Of a stretch of 64,000 nt of DNA, positions 24,881 through 37,597 are shown in pieces. The notes below the pieces were generated by a model. That model did no database searches, was not told the origin of the DNA, and saw only the letters and a list, made by a program, of their open reading frames with translations. The DNA is from Styela clava. Its lineage: Eukaryota; Chordata; Ascidiacea; Stolidobranchia; Styelidae. The stretch is taken from the NCBI RefSeq assembly GCF_964204865.1, contig NC_135250.1, positions 22,249,395-22,313,394 of the forward strand, written 5' to 3'. The translations under genes and the position numbers were made by a program. The stretch's first letter is position 1; every line of letters starts with the position of its first letter.

Positions 24881-25690
24881 TATCAAACCTCGTTCTCATC
24901 ACTTGACGCATCTGCATAACTTCGTTCATGATAGAATCTCTTTCCTCATTCAAACCGCAACTAGACGTCCCTGTTTGTGACGCACATCGCAATCCCACCA
25001 TTCGGCTCACTGTCTCCCGTTTCCATAGATAGTTACTTTCTAGCGGTTTCATGCAAATCTATGCGCCTTCTGTCGCTGTGGCCTTTTTGTATTATGCGAA
25101 CGGATACCCTATTAGAAAATTCCCTCAATAAAGTATGGTACAAATCTCGTTTTTAATATCACGATCTGACGGATTGGGGTAAGCCATATCGCCGAGTTCT
25201 GTTAAATTAAAAATATACTTGTGCCACATTCATGCTCCCTCTGGATTATATTGAAGAGTTCCTCCGCATCCACACCGAAATCGAATCCCTCATAAATTTG
25301 TTAACATCATCTCCCTGGTTATTAATCGTGGCGTGCTCCCCAATTTTGTCGCAACTTTTTTTTCTATATTTCAAAATTATTCACTAGGCTAAAATCAAAA
25401 GCTCCGAGGTTCGACTGCGGCTTTAATCTTCAACAAATACAGAAATATAACTTAAAATGAATATAAATAACTCGAACAGAACCTTCCCACACGAAACACG
25501 ACTCTGCTTGTCACAACCAAACAGACGACGCCTTCCTGCCTTCAGGTTCGTCGGCATTCATCATCAAACAGAGCAATTCGAATCACAAATACAACAAGAA
25601 AAAGATAAACAGCATACGGAAAAATCTTATCACAATACCACTGATCTCTAGCGCTGCAAGACGCCAGCGTTATATTTAGGTTCAGTCATT
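24881..25690 (-). mobile_element. Ty3/Gypsy retrotransposon copy A, gag and LTR remnant
   Basis: Read on the minus strand, about 25690-25395 resembles the LTR end of copy B (tgaaggcagg, caagcagagtcg, attaaagccgcagtcgaacc), followed by gcgacaaaattggggagcac, which corresponds to the primer-binding region. The gag-like part follows down to 24881 (SSCGLNEERDSIM near the end), sharing long blocks with copy B. Compared with copy B, about 170 bases of gag are missing internally, and frame breaks are present. It ends at the hAT terminus at 24872. It is not functional. Confidence 0.75.
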
Positions 25691-26192
25691 ATTCATTCCA
25701 CAACATCTATATTGTACATCTCTTCCTCGTTACTACTTTCATATTCGCAACTACTCATCCTTTGTCAGTATTCAAATATTTAACTGCACCTGATTATATA
25801 ATTACGTCCAAAGTTGGTTTATATAACAGTGCGCGCTCTTATCTTAAGCCCAAATCGACATTGGAATTTTACAAGCATGGTTGTCTGCAATCAAACTTAC
25901 TACCAATGTGACTGAACCAAATATATTATATCCAATTTTCCAAAAATGAAATTAAACATGCCAAGCGATTCGACTCGTCGGCGAAATGGCTAAGGGGTTG
26001 CCGTTTTAATTTTTCGTTGTCATATTAGAGTTTCCCAATGTGTATGCTGTTTATTGCATTTGTTCAACAAATGGGGCTGACGAACATGACATGTGCATGC
26101 AAATTGGAATGCTAAATGGGGAAGCCGAGCCCCGAGTTCTCTGAACAAATCGACCGACAAACGTGGCAGAATGAAATACTGGATACCGGTAC

Positions 26193-26463
26193 TACTTCGT
26201 GCCCATATATTTGAGCATCGATCTCTTGTTTTATTTTACAAATGAGATGCAAGCTACTCCGGTAAATTAAAAATATTTTTGGTTAAAGTCTAACTTTTGT
26301 GACAAACTTCGATTTCAATATCATACTGAAATTGTCTGCCGCAGTAGTAAGATATAGTTTTATAATTATAGAGAAAAGCCACGCCGTTTTACTTTGTGAT
26401 CGAGGATTTCTATTTTACACGTAATGCATAAACAGTAAGACAATTAGTCTTGAATGTTTATTC
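26193..26463 (+). repeat. Direct repeat, copy 2 (copy 1 at 22190-22500)
   Basis: It is the same ordered blocks as copy 1, from tactacttcgtgcccatata to gacaattagtcttgaatgtt, with a short extra stretch after cgcagtag. It lies about 0.4-0.7 kb upstream of the LTR remains of Gypsy copy B, so it could have been brought in with, or interrupted by, that element. Confidence 0.65.
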
Positions 26464-26889
26464 TTAGGAGGGCAGAGTCTAATCCCGAAGGCAATTTACA
26501 CAGTATGAAACTCGTCACAAATATATACATCGCGTCAGAATAAATCAATTGCAGATTGTTAAAAGTAGGGATCTTACAGAGAATCAAAACCAGCACAACT
26601 CTTCTGTCAATAATCTTAAAAGTGGTTTATTACGGACCGTTTTTGGTGAATTTGATTCTATATATTTAATTTGATTACTATTTACGTAAAATCGACTTAG
26701 TTTTCTGCACACGAATTTTTAAAATCCGCTGCAACGAAAATCGACCGCAGTTCGGAAACGGCCTTTGATGAGACAGGTTTTGTTTACTGTGTTCAATAAA
26801 TCAGAAGATGCAAGATTCCGGATTAGTCATCTATTAAATACGGCAACTCCACACTTGAAGAAGCAAAAGCATCTGGCATAACTGAAAAG

Positions 26890-29800
26890 TGTGATATGAT
26901 ATTTCCTTGTGTTGTTTGCCCTTTTGTTTGTTTTTGTGATTTGAATTGCTTCGTTTGATGATGATTGCTGCCGAACGTGAAGGCAGGAAGGCATCGTCTG
27001 TTGCGTTTTGTCTATGACAAGCAGAGTCGTTTTTGTGTTGCGTATGGGAAGATTCTTTTCTAGTTATAATTGTTTACTTTGAGTTGTATTTTTGATATTT
27101 AATGAGAATTAAAGCCGCAGTCGAACCTCGAAACTCCTGATTTTAGCGTAGTGGGTGTTTTTGAAAGATAGGGAAAAAAGCTGCGACAAAATTGGCGAGC
27201 ACGACAAAATCAATAATTCGCGCGAATTATAAGTAACTAAACGAATATGAACATTTTAATGGCACCTTCGCGATTCTCTAATGAACATGACGAATTTATG
27301 AGGGGATTCGATTCTTATTGCGCCAGTTTAGATGTGCCACCAGAGTTGAGAAAGCTGAAGTTGATACTTGTTTATATAGTCAAACAAAATGGGATATCAA
27401 CTATGGTCACGGAAATGTTTACGACTTAGAAGCTGACGAAATAATCGAGCGAATACGGCCAAGCGTATCTGGGCCATCGCTTTTGCCTAAGTTGAGGCAG
27501 GAACTCTTCAATATAATTAAGAGGAGCATGAAAGTAGCCAAAAGTATGTTCTAAATTTAACCGAACTCGGCGATATGACTTACCCCGATCCATCAGATCG
27601 TGATATCAAAAACTGGATTTTGTACCATACTTTAATGAGGAGATTTTCTAATAGGACATCAGTTCGCATAATACAAAAAGACAACAGCAAAAGAAGGCGG
27701 ATAGATTTTCATGAAGCCGCTAGGAAGTTATTATCTATGGAAACAGCAAATGTTGAGCCGAATGGTGAGATTGCGATCGTTAATGCGTTAAAAACAGGGA
27801 AGTCTAGTTGCGGTTTGAATGAGGAAAGAGATTCTATCATGAAAGAAATTATGCAGATGCGTTCGGAGGTTCGTTAAGATTCGAGTAAGAGATCTCGAGA
27901 GCGCCACGAGGACCCAACAATTTAATATTCAACGGCCGATCAATCGAACGAGATGTTTTTATGTAATAAGATTGGACATTTTTAAAGAGACTGCCAGTGT
28001 TTCCATGAAATTAGAGGCGTAACCGCGAATATAATTCAGATCGCGATGGCAACAATTTTCCACGGCGCAAAACCGCAGATTTCGATGTGTAGGGGGAGGA
28101 AGAGGGGCGGGTCGCCGTTAGAAGTGTCCCCGCCTCAAAAAGCCTCGTCAAATGTGCCAAATAGTATACGTCTGTGTCCTGGTTGATACTGGAGCTAGTG
28201 TAGCCTACTTTAAAATTCGGTGCCATTTATGGGAAAGAATCGAACACGAGCTCGAGCCGTGAACGACCTGTACCGCCGACTTGATCATTTACAGGCGCCA
28301 ATTGCGGTTAAAATCTTTATTTGCGGTCTGACTATTTGTGAATGCCGATGTACAAGACATCGCTAGAGACGACTGCGGTTTGCTGCCATCTTGGGCTGTA
28401 TAAATGTACTGTTATGCCTTTCGGTTTATCTAATGCAACTGCTTCGTTTTCAAAACTAATGCACAGTGTTGCATGGTGTGCCTATAGAATGGCATGGGCT
28501 TTGGCGTATATTGCCATAATTGTATATTCTAGTACTTTTGACTAGTATTTGCAGAGGCTGGATAAAGTGCTGCATAGGCTAGTCGATGCAAACTTGCAGC
28601 TGAAACCGACCACGTGTTTTCTTTTAAAAAAGAAGTGAGTTTTCTCGGACATGGTATGAAGCCCGATCCTGATAGAGTAAAACTTGTCGAATCTAGGCCA
28701 GTTCCAAGAAATGTCTAAGAGGACACGGAAAAATAGTGAGAGCGTTGTGGTATATGGTGATCGAGCCTAACTGAGCCCAGAAAAAATATTCCACGACGCG
28801 CAAAGAACGTCTAGTCGTTGTTCATGCTACTAAGAAGCTGCTTCTGATGGGCCGTTCGTGTCAGATACGTACAGATAATCATGCCCCACTCCGATGATTA
28901 TGCTCCCAGCAAGAGACGTATGACCAGTGTGTAAGATGGTATGAACATTTAGCAACCTATTATTTTACTTTTCTTCGTCGTCCAGGTGTGAAGCATGGAA
29001 ATACAAACGCAATCAATCGAAGGCCAGTTCGAGGACATCTTCCGAAATAAGACGCTCATTTGAACTTTTCGTGGAAGATAGAAGGTGACATACGCGCGTG
29101 TACGGTGAACTCCATAGATTTCCGTCGAGAGTTGGGGTAGGCAGATGACAGTCTGAGTGCAACGCAGAAAACTGATCCGAATTTGACAGATGTATTTTAT
29201 TAGACTGCTGCAGATAAACGACCTTCTTTTAAAAGAGTTAAGCATACGATTCCAGCTTTAAGACATTTGTGGGATCAGTTTGATAAAATAGTTGTTAAAA
29301 ATGGCGTAATGTATAGAAAAGTGAATGATTCTGAAGATTTGGCTTCATTTAATTTACAATTACTTGTGATATAGTCGCTGAAAGTTTATATTGGTGGAAA
29401 TGGCAAACAGATGTTAAGAATTGTTGCGAGACCTTCTCGATTGGGGATTTAGAAAAAGTTCGTCTACAAATCCAAGAGCTTCTTTAATTCCATCTAACGA
29501 GTCGTGCTGCAAAGAATTGCGATTGACGTAGTCTGTGCTTGTGGCGTAGACGAGCACCGACAACCGTTATTTATTAGTAGTGACTGACACATTTTCAAAA
29601 TACTTACAGGCTTGGCCAAAGGAAAGTAAGACTGCAGAAGAAACGTCGAAACTTCAATACAAGAGTTCATGGCGCTTCAGAAGTGGTACATTCGGACCAA
29701 GAAGAAAATTTCGAAAGCGGAATCTTTGCCGACTTAAGTTGAATGATGGGATTTAAGAAAACTCGCTCTACCGCCTATCATCTGATGGGAAATGGCGGCG

Positions 29801-30440
29801 TTGGAAGATCGCACAAGAATGTTGCAAAACTACGTTTACAACAACCCCGCAACTTGGGATATTGAGCTTCCGGGTGTTGTAGCATCGTACAATGCCAGAT
29901 TCACGACGATCGAGTTTCGAGGGCTTATATGTAGGGCTGGGCATTTTCGAATACCTGATGATTTCAGAACCGAATCGAATATTTTTTTCGAGTCGAATCT
30001 CGAAAACTTCGGAGTAAATGAGAAAATGTAATTATACGCGCCTTTTTTATTGTAATTGGTAGTGTCAACAAATGAATTACTGAAAACGTAAGATACATCA
30101 CTCAGACGGATTGCTGAGCGTTCACACACAATAAAAAACGACCAAAGATGGCGACGATTCGAAATTTTGCTCTGAACCGATTCGAATAGTTTATAATTCG
30201 ATTCGAAATGCCCAACCCTACTTAGATGTTGATCTGCCTCGCGGAATTGCCATAGGGATTGAAAGGAAGACAGATACGACAGGAGCGCTTTAACGAGCCA
30301 ATATCAAGTTGGAGACCTAGTTGAGGGTCTTGTCTCCGGCTGTCGCACCTGGAGGAAACAGAAAGCTCGAAATGCCATACATAGTCCAGCGCATATTATC
30401 CCCAGTGACGTGAGCAGAGACTAGCGTGTGTGGTGGTAAA
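26890..30440 (+). mobile_element. Ty3/Gypsy retrotransposon copy B, decayed gag-pol
   Basis: LTR-like sequence up to about 27140 is followed by gcgacaaaattggcgagcac, a typical Gypsy primer-binding position. Gag follows at 27247-27877 with at least one frameshift. The protease motif VDTGAS is at about 28180. Reverse transcriptase blocks are MPFGLSNATASF at about 28410 and FLGHGMKPDPDRVKL at about 28640; the catalytic YxDD region is changed. RNase H (KYSTTRKERLVVVHATKK, about 28785) and HRPGKKHG-type RRPGVKHGNTNAINRRP at 28979 follow. Integrase traces are at 29585-29760 and 29792-29905, interrupted by a MITE (29932-30220). Pol is broken by many stops and shifts. No 3' LTR was recognised, so it is truncated or very divergent there. 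Confidence 0.85.
29932..30220. mobile_element. hAT-like MITE inserted in Gypsy integrase
   Basis: The left end is tagggctgggcattttcgaa; the right end, reverse-complemented, is tagggttgggcatttcgaat. Flanking 8-mers are cttatatg (29924-29931) and cttagatg (30221-30228), one mismatch. The interior has repeated cgaatcgaata-type words. It is 289 bp. The integrase-derived sequence resumes on the far side, so the insertion is younger than the Gypsy copy. Confidence 0.85.
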
Positions 30441-32373
30441 ACTATGAACCCGTCGCAAGTTTTGCGCACTTTTTAAATTACGATTCATCGGAATTGGAAA
30501 AAACTATTCGCATACAACGCTAAATGAAAACGTTAAGGATAACCCTACCAGGGGCAAACGTTTTCTTCACTAAATCTTTTGGGATTTTACAAGCTAGAAA
30601 CGTGATTGCGTAGGTATAAATGCATTTACGGAGCCCGAACCACTGTAAAAAGAAAACTTTTATTTTTGTTCTCGAAAAAACAACAACATTTAAAGTCGAC
30701 GTTTTGACACGCTGCACGATCTCACAGCTGAATAATGTCATCCTATTACTTATAAAATATTTCAATATCGTAGTTCGACTTCAAAAACGTACTTCGTGAT
30801 CACTCATCCTCGAACACTGGCCTACCGTGTTTTTATTTTATTTCTTAAGTAATTACAGCAACGAACACAAATAATTCAGCCAAGCGTTGGTCGTTGCTTT
30901 ACGGGGGCAAAGACATGCTCTGCCACATTTTGCAGGAAAAAAAATTGGTCAGGGCAAGCCAAAACAGGCAGATAAAAATAGAAGGCATACCTACTATATA
31001 AAGTCAGATTTTCATATTGCTCATAATAAATGCTAGGGAAAATTTAGTTTACAAACAGAATTATGAAACCTCATTTCATAGCCTCAAAGGCAATATTACG
31101 TTCGGTTAATTTAAAGTAGTATCATTTGTTTTTGAGGTTAAAGGGATAGAGTATTTCAATGGTATACAAACTCGTTTATTTGGCTGTATTTTGCAAGATG
31201 GTTTCGTCACAAAGTGGTTCACGTAATCGTCGTAATGGCTCATCGGTTGCGCATTCTTGCGCCAACCACGTTTGCGGACGCATTGTCTACAGCTTGAGGC
31301 GTGTATGGGCAAGTCATCGATATTTGTGGCGTTTCGAATGGTTTCGAATTTTTCTTTAATCTATTTGATACCCAAAGATCAAATAATACAGCCATTTTAA
31401 AATCTTATGACTTTGGTGTAGGTACAAATTTGGCGATAAATGTACCCGACAGAAGTGAAAGTCAAAAAGCAAGAGTTTTTACTTACGTTTGGGAATTATT
31501 ATTCCAGAAGCGCGTGTATCTCACAGAACCAACGTTTTGGCGTAGTTCCACGGCGTTGCGAGGGGTATTTCAATAAAAAATACTGAAAAAAAATGATTTA
31601 AAACAAGTACTTGTTTTAAAACAAGACGTTTTTTCAGAATTAATAAAAACCAAAACCCTACGCTGTCTTCATTGTATTTACTTTTTCTTTAGCACAGAGC
31701 ATATTTATATAAGACACGGTTATCAGTCGCAAGGAGTGTTATTGCAATCAGATCAAAATATTCACTGCAAGAGAAGATTACTCCAATAAGTTTACAATAA
31801 AGTATGAGTACAGGTATGAGCTAGTTGAATTTTCTTTTTTTGTTTGAGCGTTTTTGGTATGACTGTTCTGCATAAGAATCTTGTGCAAATTAGCAGAACA
31901 GTATTCTTTACCCGTTTTCATGATACCATTATCGGGTTCAGATTCAGATAATTTATTTGTAACTTTGGATTGCTGCGTCATCCGCTATACAACACCTTGG
32001 TGTGATACCATATTCAGAAGCAGCTGAGACCAGTGCTCAATAGATAATCACGTTTGATATTATCAAGGCCACGTAATGAGAAACTTGATAGGCGACTTGC
32101 GCCTGAAGCTTCGAGTATACTTTCTGAAAAGCATATAGCTAGTAAAGTTATTATAGCTGTCGAGTCTGAAATTGCTACATGGATTCTGGCAAGTGGTTAC
32201 CAACTGAAAACGAACGACCAGGCGGTACCGTTACCGGTAGTCTACATCGAGTCTACTTATTTGTTTATATCCTATTAAATGAAACCTGTCTATTGCATTC
32301 TGTACTCCAAAAAAAGGTAATTTACTACAGAACAAATACGATTTCGTTCTAACATGAAAACAATTCTTTGCAG
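30441..32373. other. Intergenic stretch upstream of SLC45-like gene
   Basis: No exon could be supported, although the first exon or exons of the SLC45-like gene should be here. An ATG-led stretch at 32279-32316 with a GT donor has the wrong phase for the exon at 32374. A perfect 24-bp palindrome centred at 31608/31609 lies between short inverted ctgaaaaaa words. Confidence 0.55.
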
Positions 32374-35300
32374 GCGACAGCAGCAAATCATGTACTACAG
32401 TTGAAAGTATTCCCATTCGGCGGCCATGGGGTCAACTATGGCTGCACGCAGCCATCATGAGCGGGCGGGACTTTCTTTATGCCGTAGAAGTAGTGCTAGT
32501 CACCCCAGTGCTGTTACAACTTGGTAAGCCATTTATATTCACGGGAACAACATTTTGAGCATGATGAAACAGAAAATTGTTGATAATTTCTGACTAAATT
32601 CTATTCTTTAAATTTCCAGGTGTTCCGGAGCACTTATACAGCTATATTTGGCTTTGTAGTCCCACAGCAGGTCTTCTTCTTGGACCCGTTTTCGGAAGTT
32701 TAAGCGATAGATGTAAATCGAGATGGGGCAGACGGAGGCCTTTTGTTGTCTTTTTTGTTATAATAACCATTGTGGCACTGACGTTACTGATATTCAGCAA
32801 AGACTTAGGTAGACACATTATTTTCGTAATGTTTTGATAGATTTCGGTACGGTTATGACAGTGGAGGGATACTTCAGTGATAGGCTACAAGACCCTTCAC
32901 ATTCACAGTATGTGTGCGCGTAGAAATATTTCAATTCGGTCAAATATCAATTATATTTTCAACCCATCTTTTCGTGACTAAAACAATTTCTATGCGTAAA
33001 CAAATACAGACTTTCAAATCGATATTTTATTTTTTGCCAGGCTAATTGTTATGCTTATGCTTATCAATTTTTTGATTTCATGTATTGTCGTGTGCGGTGA
33101 CTTGCTGTTTCGTGTGTGTGAGGAAATTGTTATAACCCAGGCGTGTGCCAACCAAGGTTTTTGGACCGCGGGCCAAAAATTTCGCCTATCTAGACTGGCG
33201 GGCCATGGAAATGTGACGCAAAAAGTTACATTTTATGATCAATACTTAGAGTGTTGCAAAAGCAAAAATGGTAAACAATAGGCCTCATGCCAAAACTAAA
33301 ATTAATCGCAATCTCAACAAATTTCTTGAGCTATTTGAGCATCGGGCGGGCAAAATTTAATTATCCAACGGGCCGGATTTGGCCCGCGGGCCGTAATTTG
33401 CACATCCTTGTTATAACCTGATAACAGTACGTCACGGGAATCAAAAATTCACCTTTTGTGATTATAAGAAACTCTTCCCAGTAAACCATTGGTATAACAA
33501 GAGAGCTATGCTCAAATATGTGGACACGTAGAGTCACATAATTTTGATGACGTCATAGCGAAAAAAAAAGTAATAGCCTTCTTCAACCACTGAAAATTTC
33601 AAAGCAATTGGTCCAGTATTCGAAGAGAAAAGCGACTTTTAAAAACGTGTCAAAGAACAACAACAACAACATAATATTGAAACGATCGTTATGTCCACTA
33701 CGTGTCCAATAATGTTTCTCAAATGTTGTGTGCTCATAAATATTATTATTATTATACCATCATGTTCACTTAAATATATCTTCTCTGACAACTCGTTGCG
33801 AGAGCTCTGGTCAATACTCAAAGAAACTACACAGCAATTTCAAGTTTGTGTTTCGTCATTACTTACCTTTTATTTTTACCCGAAACGGCCTATAACATGG
33901 AACATGTTCAAATACTTCCAAGAAAACTTTTTTGGGTTCCTCCACCAATAATATAAACACGTTCAATTATTTTTGCAGCATTGTTGTTTACCGATTCCGT
34001 AAGGGAACTGCGAATAATAGGAATAGTATTCGGGGTAATTGGTTCACAAGTGATGGACTTTTGCGTTGATCAGCTTGAGGGAATTCTTCACGCATACACA
34101 CTTGATGTTTGTAGTGATCTTGACCAACAACGAGCTTTTACAATTCAAATTTTTTTTATGGGTGAGATTAGTTCCTATCTTGAATACGGATGAATATCTA
34201 AATTTGTATTTGAATATCGTTATTTGTGGAACATGCCATTGAGATGAAACCGGCAACTGGGGCACGGGTGTGATATCAGAGGAAATTTCCCATCGAATCC
34301 GATTCCAGGTTTCGACTTCAACTCCAAACTCACAAAAATCAATCTTTCTTGAACGCTCTGTAAATTCATTGCTTTATTTAGTTACTTGGGAAAATTCTGA
34401 CCTCCTTTACGTTTTATCACATCATCAATAATCTGGAATCCTGACTTCGATTCCGGTAAATTCGGAATCTCGACTCCGGGAGTTTGGAAATAAGACTCGC
34501 ACTACAGTTAAGACATGCCAAACTTCGACTCCACCGACCTAAAGTGGGAGTCGATTTCTTAATAATGCAATGTTCCCACAATATTGGTAAAGTGGTACGA
34601 AAGACTTTTATTCAGGTCTTTTATTTCCAAGGGCATGATGTAACACTCGCCCATACAATCATTTATTACTCGTATATTTCCAGGACTTGGGGGATCACTC
34701 GGATTCATAGTTGATGGCATCAAGTGGAGAGACGTATTCCAATATTTTACTGTTGAATTCCAAACCAAGGTGGTGTACATATTTGCAGTCACAATTTATC
34801 TTGGTTCTGCGGCTATGACCTTATTCAGCATAAAAGAGCGGAGTTTGACGAGATGTGACACTGAAAAGACTTCACTAGTTGCAGAAATGAAAAATGAACG
34901 CGATAACAATGTACCACTTCACAAGTTGGGAGAAAAGCCAAAGAGCGGTAGATATGTTTGATAACTCATAACCTCTATATTGGTGCGTGATATTCACGAT
35001 TCCTATTAGACGAGCACAGCCCTTGTATGATATATATAGTTGCTGGTATAGGAATCTATATTATGAAAAAAGCATTTGACGAAAATGGTCTTATGAACTG
35101 CCGAATTTCAGCTCCAACTTATTGGGAACAAAGTGGGCTCGTGAATCGTTTTGACAGAATCGTTTGCTGTCGGTGGGGAAAACCAGGATTTTCTCTTAAA
35201 TAATTTTTAAATATTCAGTAGTTGAACTGTACGACATCTTTTCATCATTTAATTAGGTCAAAAAGCAGTGATCAATTAGGTAATATAGAGTACGAAAATC

Positions 35301-37597
35301 CATAAATTCCGGATTCTTTTCATTTTCGCTTTGGTGACATCTCAAATAATTTCTCCACTTGAGCAGATAATGAAGAAACATCGGCCTCTATAGGAAAGCT
35401 GTGGTCTTCGATTTTCACTATGCCTGCTGAACTACGTTATCTGTGTTTGTCCTTATTATCCAGCTATACGGGAATCGAAGTTTTACTACTCTGGTACACA
35501 AATATATTTGGAAACGTGGTCTATGGAGGAAATGCTACGGTATGTCTTCAGTTATTTGGAAAATATAAAAGATGTTCATTTATTCACTGTGAACAAGAAA
35601 TCGTACTTTCCGTACAAAGGCCATTAGTTGCCTTGAAAGAGCCAGGGCCTAAAATTCTATATTGATAAATACCATCTCATAATGCCGTACAAACGTTTTT
35701 ACATTGGTGAAGGTACATTTTTTAAGAACGTTCTGCTCTAGTTATGCTCGTAAAGTAAACCTAGAAAGTAATGGAAAACAATCGGATTCATATTTCTTTC
35801 TTGATTTCTGTATGACTTTTCCACGTTGAACTAAATTCAAGTACGATTGCAGACTGAATTTATTTTTTTTATTAAAGTTTGTATTATTATGATGTAAATC
35901 TTGTTGGTACAGGCCCCCGTAAATTCCACGGAGTTCAAATTGTACAACGATGGAGTTCATGCAGGATGTTGGGGTTTGACAATGTATGCTCTGTCAATGC
36001 TTTTATTTTCTGGCAAGTTTTTGATATATCCTGTTGTTGTGTTCAATATTATTAAAGCTAAAATGTGAATTCCCGTAAAACATTATATTACAATGTAGAT
36101 TTGTTATATAGTAAGATTATTAAGTATTATTTAGTATTAAGCGAATAATGTACAGCAAATAAAGGGTAACCCCCATAAAACAAAATCCAGGTCATTTGGG
36201 ACATATTCTAGTCTAGAGAGAACATAACTTTCGTGCAAAGCGTCCCCAAAACAGAAATTCTAGGGTTAAATAAATTGTTTTCATTCTGGTAGAAGTAATT
36301 AGGAAATTTATGGGTTTTGTTTTTGGGGGATTGGTCAACTTCTAATTTTTTTAAACTCGTGTATTTTTGATTCATGACGATTTATAGTCTCTACCTGATA
36401 CTAATCTATATTTATATTATTTCCAGTGACTTTAGAATACTTTGACATCTTCTCCAAGATATCCCAACGTGTCGTTTATTCCGGAGCTCAATTAGTGACA
36501 GCTATTTCCGCGGCTGCAATGTTTGTATTCCCGTATGACTACGTTATGTATCTTTCGAGTTGGACCATTGGAATTACTGTTGGCGCTGCTCACACTCTCC
36601 CATTCATTTTAGTTGGAAAATATCATCGAGATGAAAAGGTGATTAAACGTACGATTTCGACAAGCTTTAATGGAACAAAATTGCCATTTCTGATAAAAAT
36701 TCGGCGTGAGAAATCGGATAACATCACAAGAGGGCGCTTAATTTTTAAATCAATTGCTGCCCTTTTTCGTGCTTGGGTAAACGTCATAATTTGTACTGGT
36801 ATAACAAACCTTAACATAAACATAAAATGGTTTAACAGGACAATATAGGAATTTATGAACCAGGGCGAATAAGTCCTGGGAAATGCCAAAAGAGACTGTA
36901 GTTCAGAATCCGAGTTGCCAAAAATATGTACTCCTCCGTATACCGATTGCAGGGCAAAAAAAAATCCGACTCCAAATACAAGATACCCATATTTTCATCA
37001 TAGAGCCTAAGACGTGAATTCGATTCTGTTAAATATCTTCAGATAATTTGGTGTCTTATTGGTTAATATTAAAAAAATTGACTTTTTCTCCCGCTTTGAA
37101 AATATGAACCTGTGACTTCGAAAACCAATTTGGATAAGTCACCCCGGTTCCGACTAGGAAACTTTTGAGTCTAAAGTTTAGACTATGCCTTGCCTAACAC
37201 AGTCAAAGAAACTGCCAGGAAAACCTGCTTGATCTACGATATGTGGGTCTAACGTTGAACGTATTTACCAACTTTTACTCGGCAATTCAGATACTGTATA
37301 TACTTCACATTAATGTTTCATTTCAACTTACAGTATGTGACAAAAAGTCCAGGGAATACAAGGCGAGGATACGGGATCGATTGTGCGATACTTGCTTGCC
37401 AGATGTATGCAGGGAACATTGCTTATGCATTGATAAGTGGGCCCATAATTGCCTATTATGGAAACTCAAGAATAATGATGTTGGTAGCTTCAATATGCTT
37501 TACAATTTCTTTTATCCTATGCGCCATCATGGTTAAGTATCCCGGGGAACAAAGTTGCCATCTTTGCAAGATGCGAAGCACAGAAGATGATTCTTGA
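32374..37597 (+). CDS. SLC45-family proton/sugar symporter-type MFS transporter (first exon missing)
   Basis: Eight exons hold one frame: 32374-32523, 32620-32808, 33979-34161, 34684-34947, 35367-35539, 35913-36012, 36427-36638, 37334-37597, giving 511 residues to the stop TGA. The order of motifs is that of SLC45: VEVVLVTPVLLQLGVPEHLY in TM1, GSLSDRCKSRWGRRRPF after TM2, GSQVMDFCVDQLEGILHAY, GLGGSLGFIVDGIKW, then after a short charged loop MPAELRYLCLS, GCWGLTMYALSML and RGYGIDCAILACQMY. Family members carry sugars with protons or affect melanosome pH (SLC45A2). I cannot say which paralogue this is. The frame is closed by a TGA at 32355 upstream of the first exon found, and that exon begins in phase 1, so at least one 5' exon is missing. 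Intron 6 uses a GC donor. An hAT lies in intron 2. Confidence 0.88.
33138..33410. mobile_element. Non-autonomous hAT element in SLC45 intron 2
   Basis: Both sides carry the identical 8-mer ttataacc (33130-33137 and 33411-33418). The left end is caggcgtgtgccaaccaagg; the right end, reverse-complemented, is caaggatgtgcaaattacgg. Inside, gaccgcgggccaaaaa and ggcccgcgggcc mirror each other. It is 273 bp with no coding capacity. Confidence 0.85.
34290..34520. repeat. Degenerate gactcc-type repeat in SLC45 intron 3
   Basis: Repeated words such as ttcgacttcaactccaaact, cctgacttcgattccggtaa and tctcgactccgggag identify this as a diverged member of the gactcc family. The internal core was not recognised. 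Confidence 0.45.
36880..37200. repeat. Degenerate gactcc-type repeat in SLC45 intron 7
   Basis: Words like agaatccgagttgccaaaaa, tgtactcctccgtataccga, aaatccgactccaaatac and ccggttccgactaggaaact show a weak, old copy of the same family. Limits are approximate. Confidence 0.35.

Noticed and set aside
32279-32316. ATG-led candidate first exon of the SLC45-like gene
   Set aside because: It leaves two bases at its donor; joining to 32374 gives a stop within a few codons, while the downstream exon needs a one-base carry-over.
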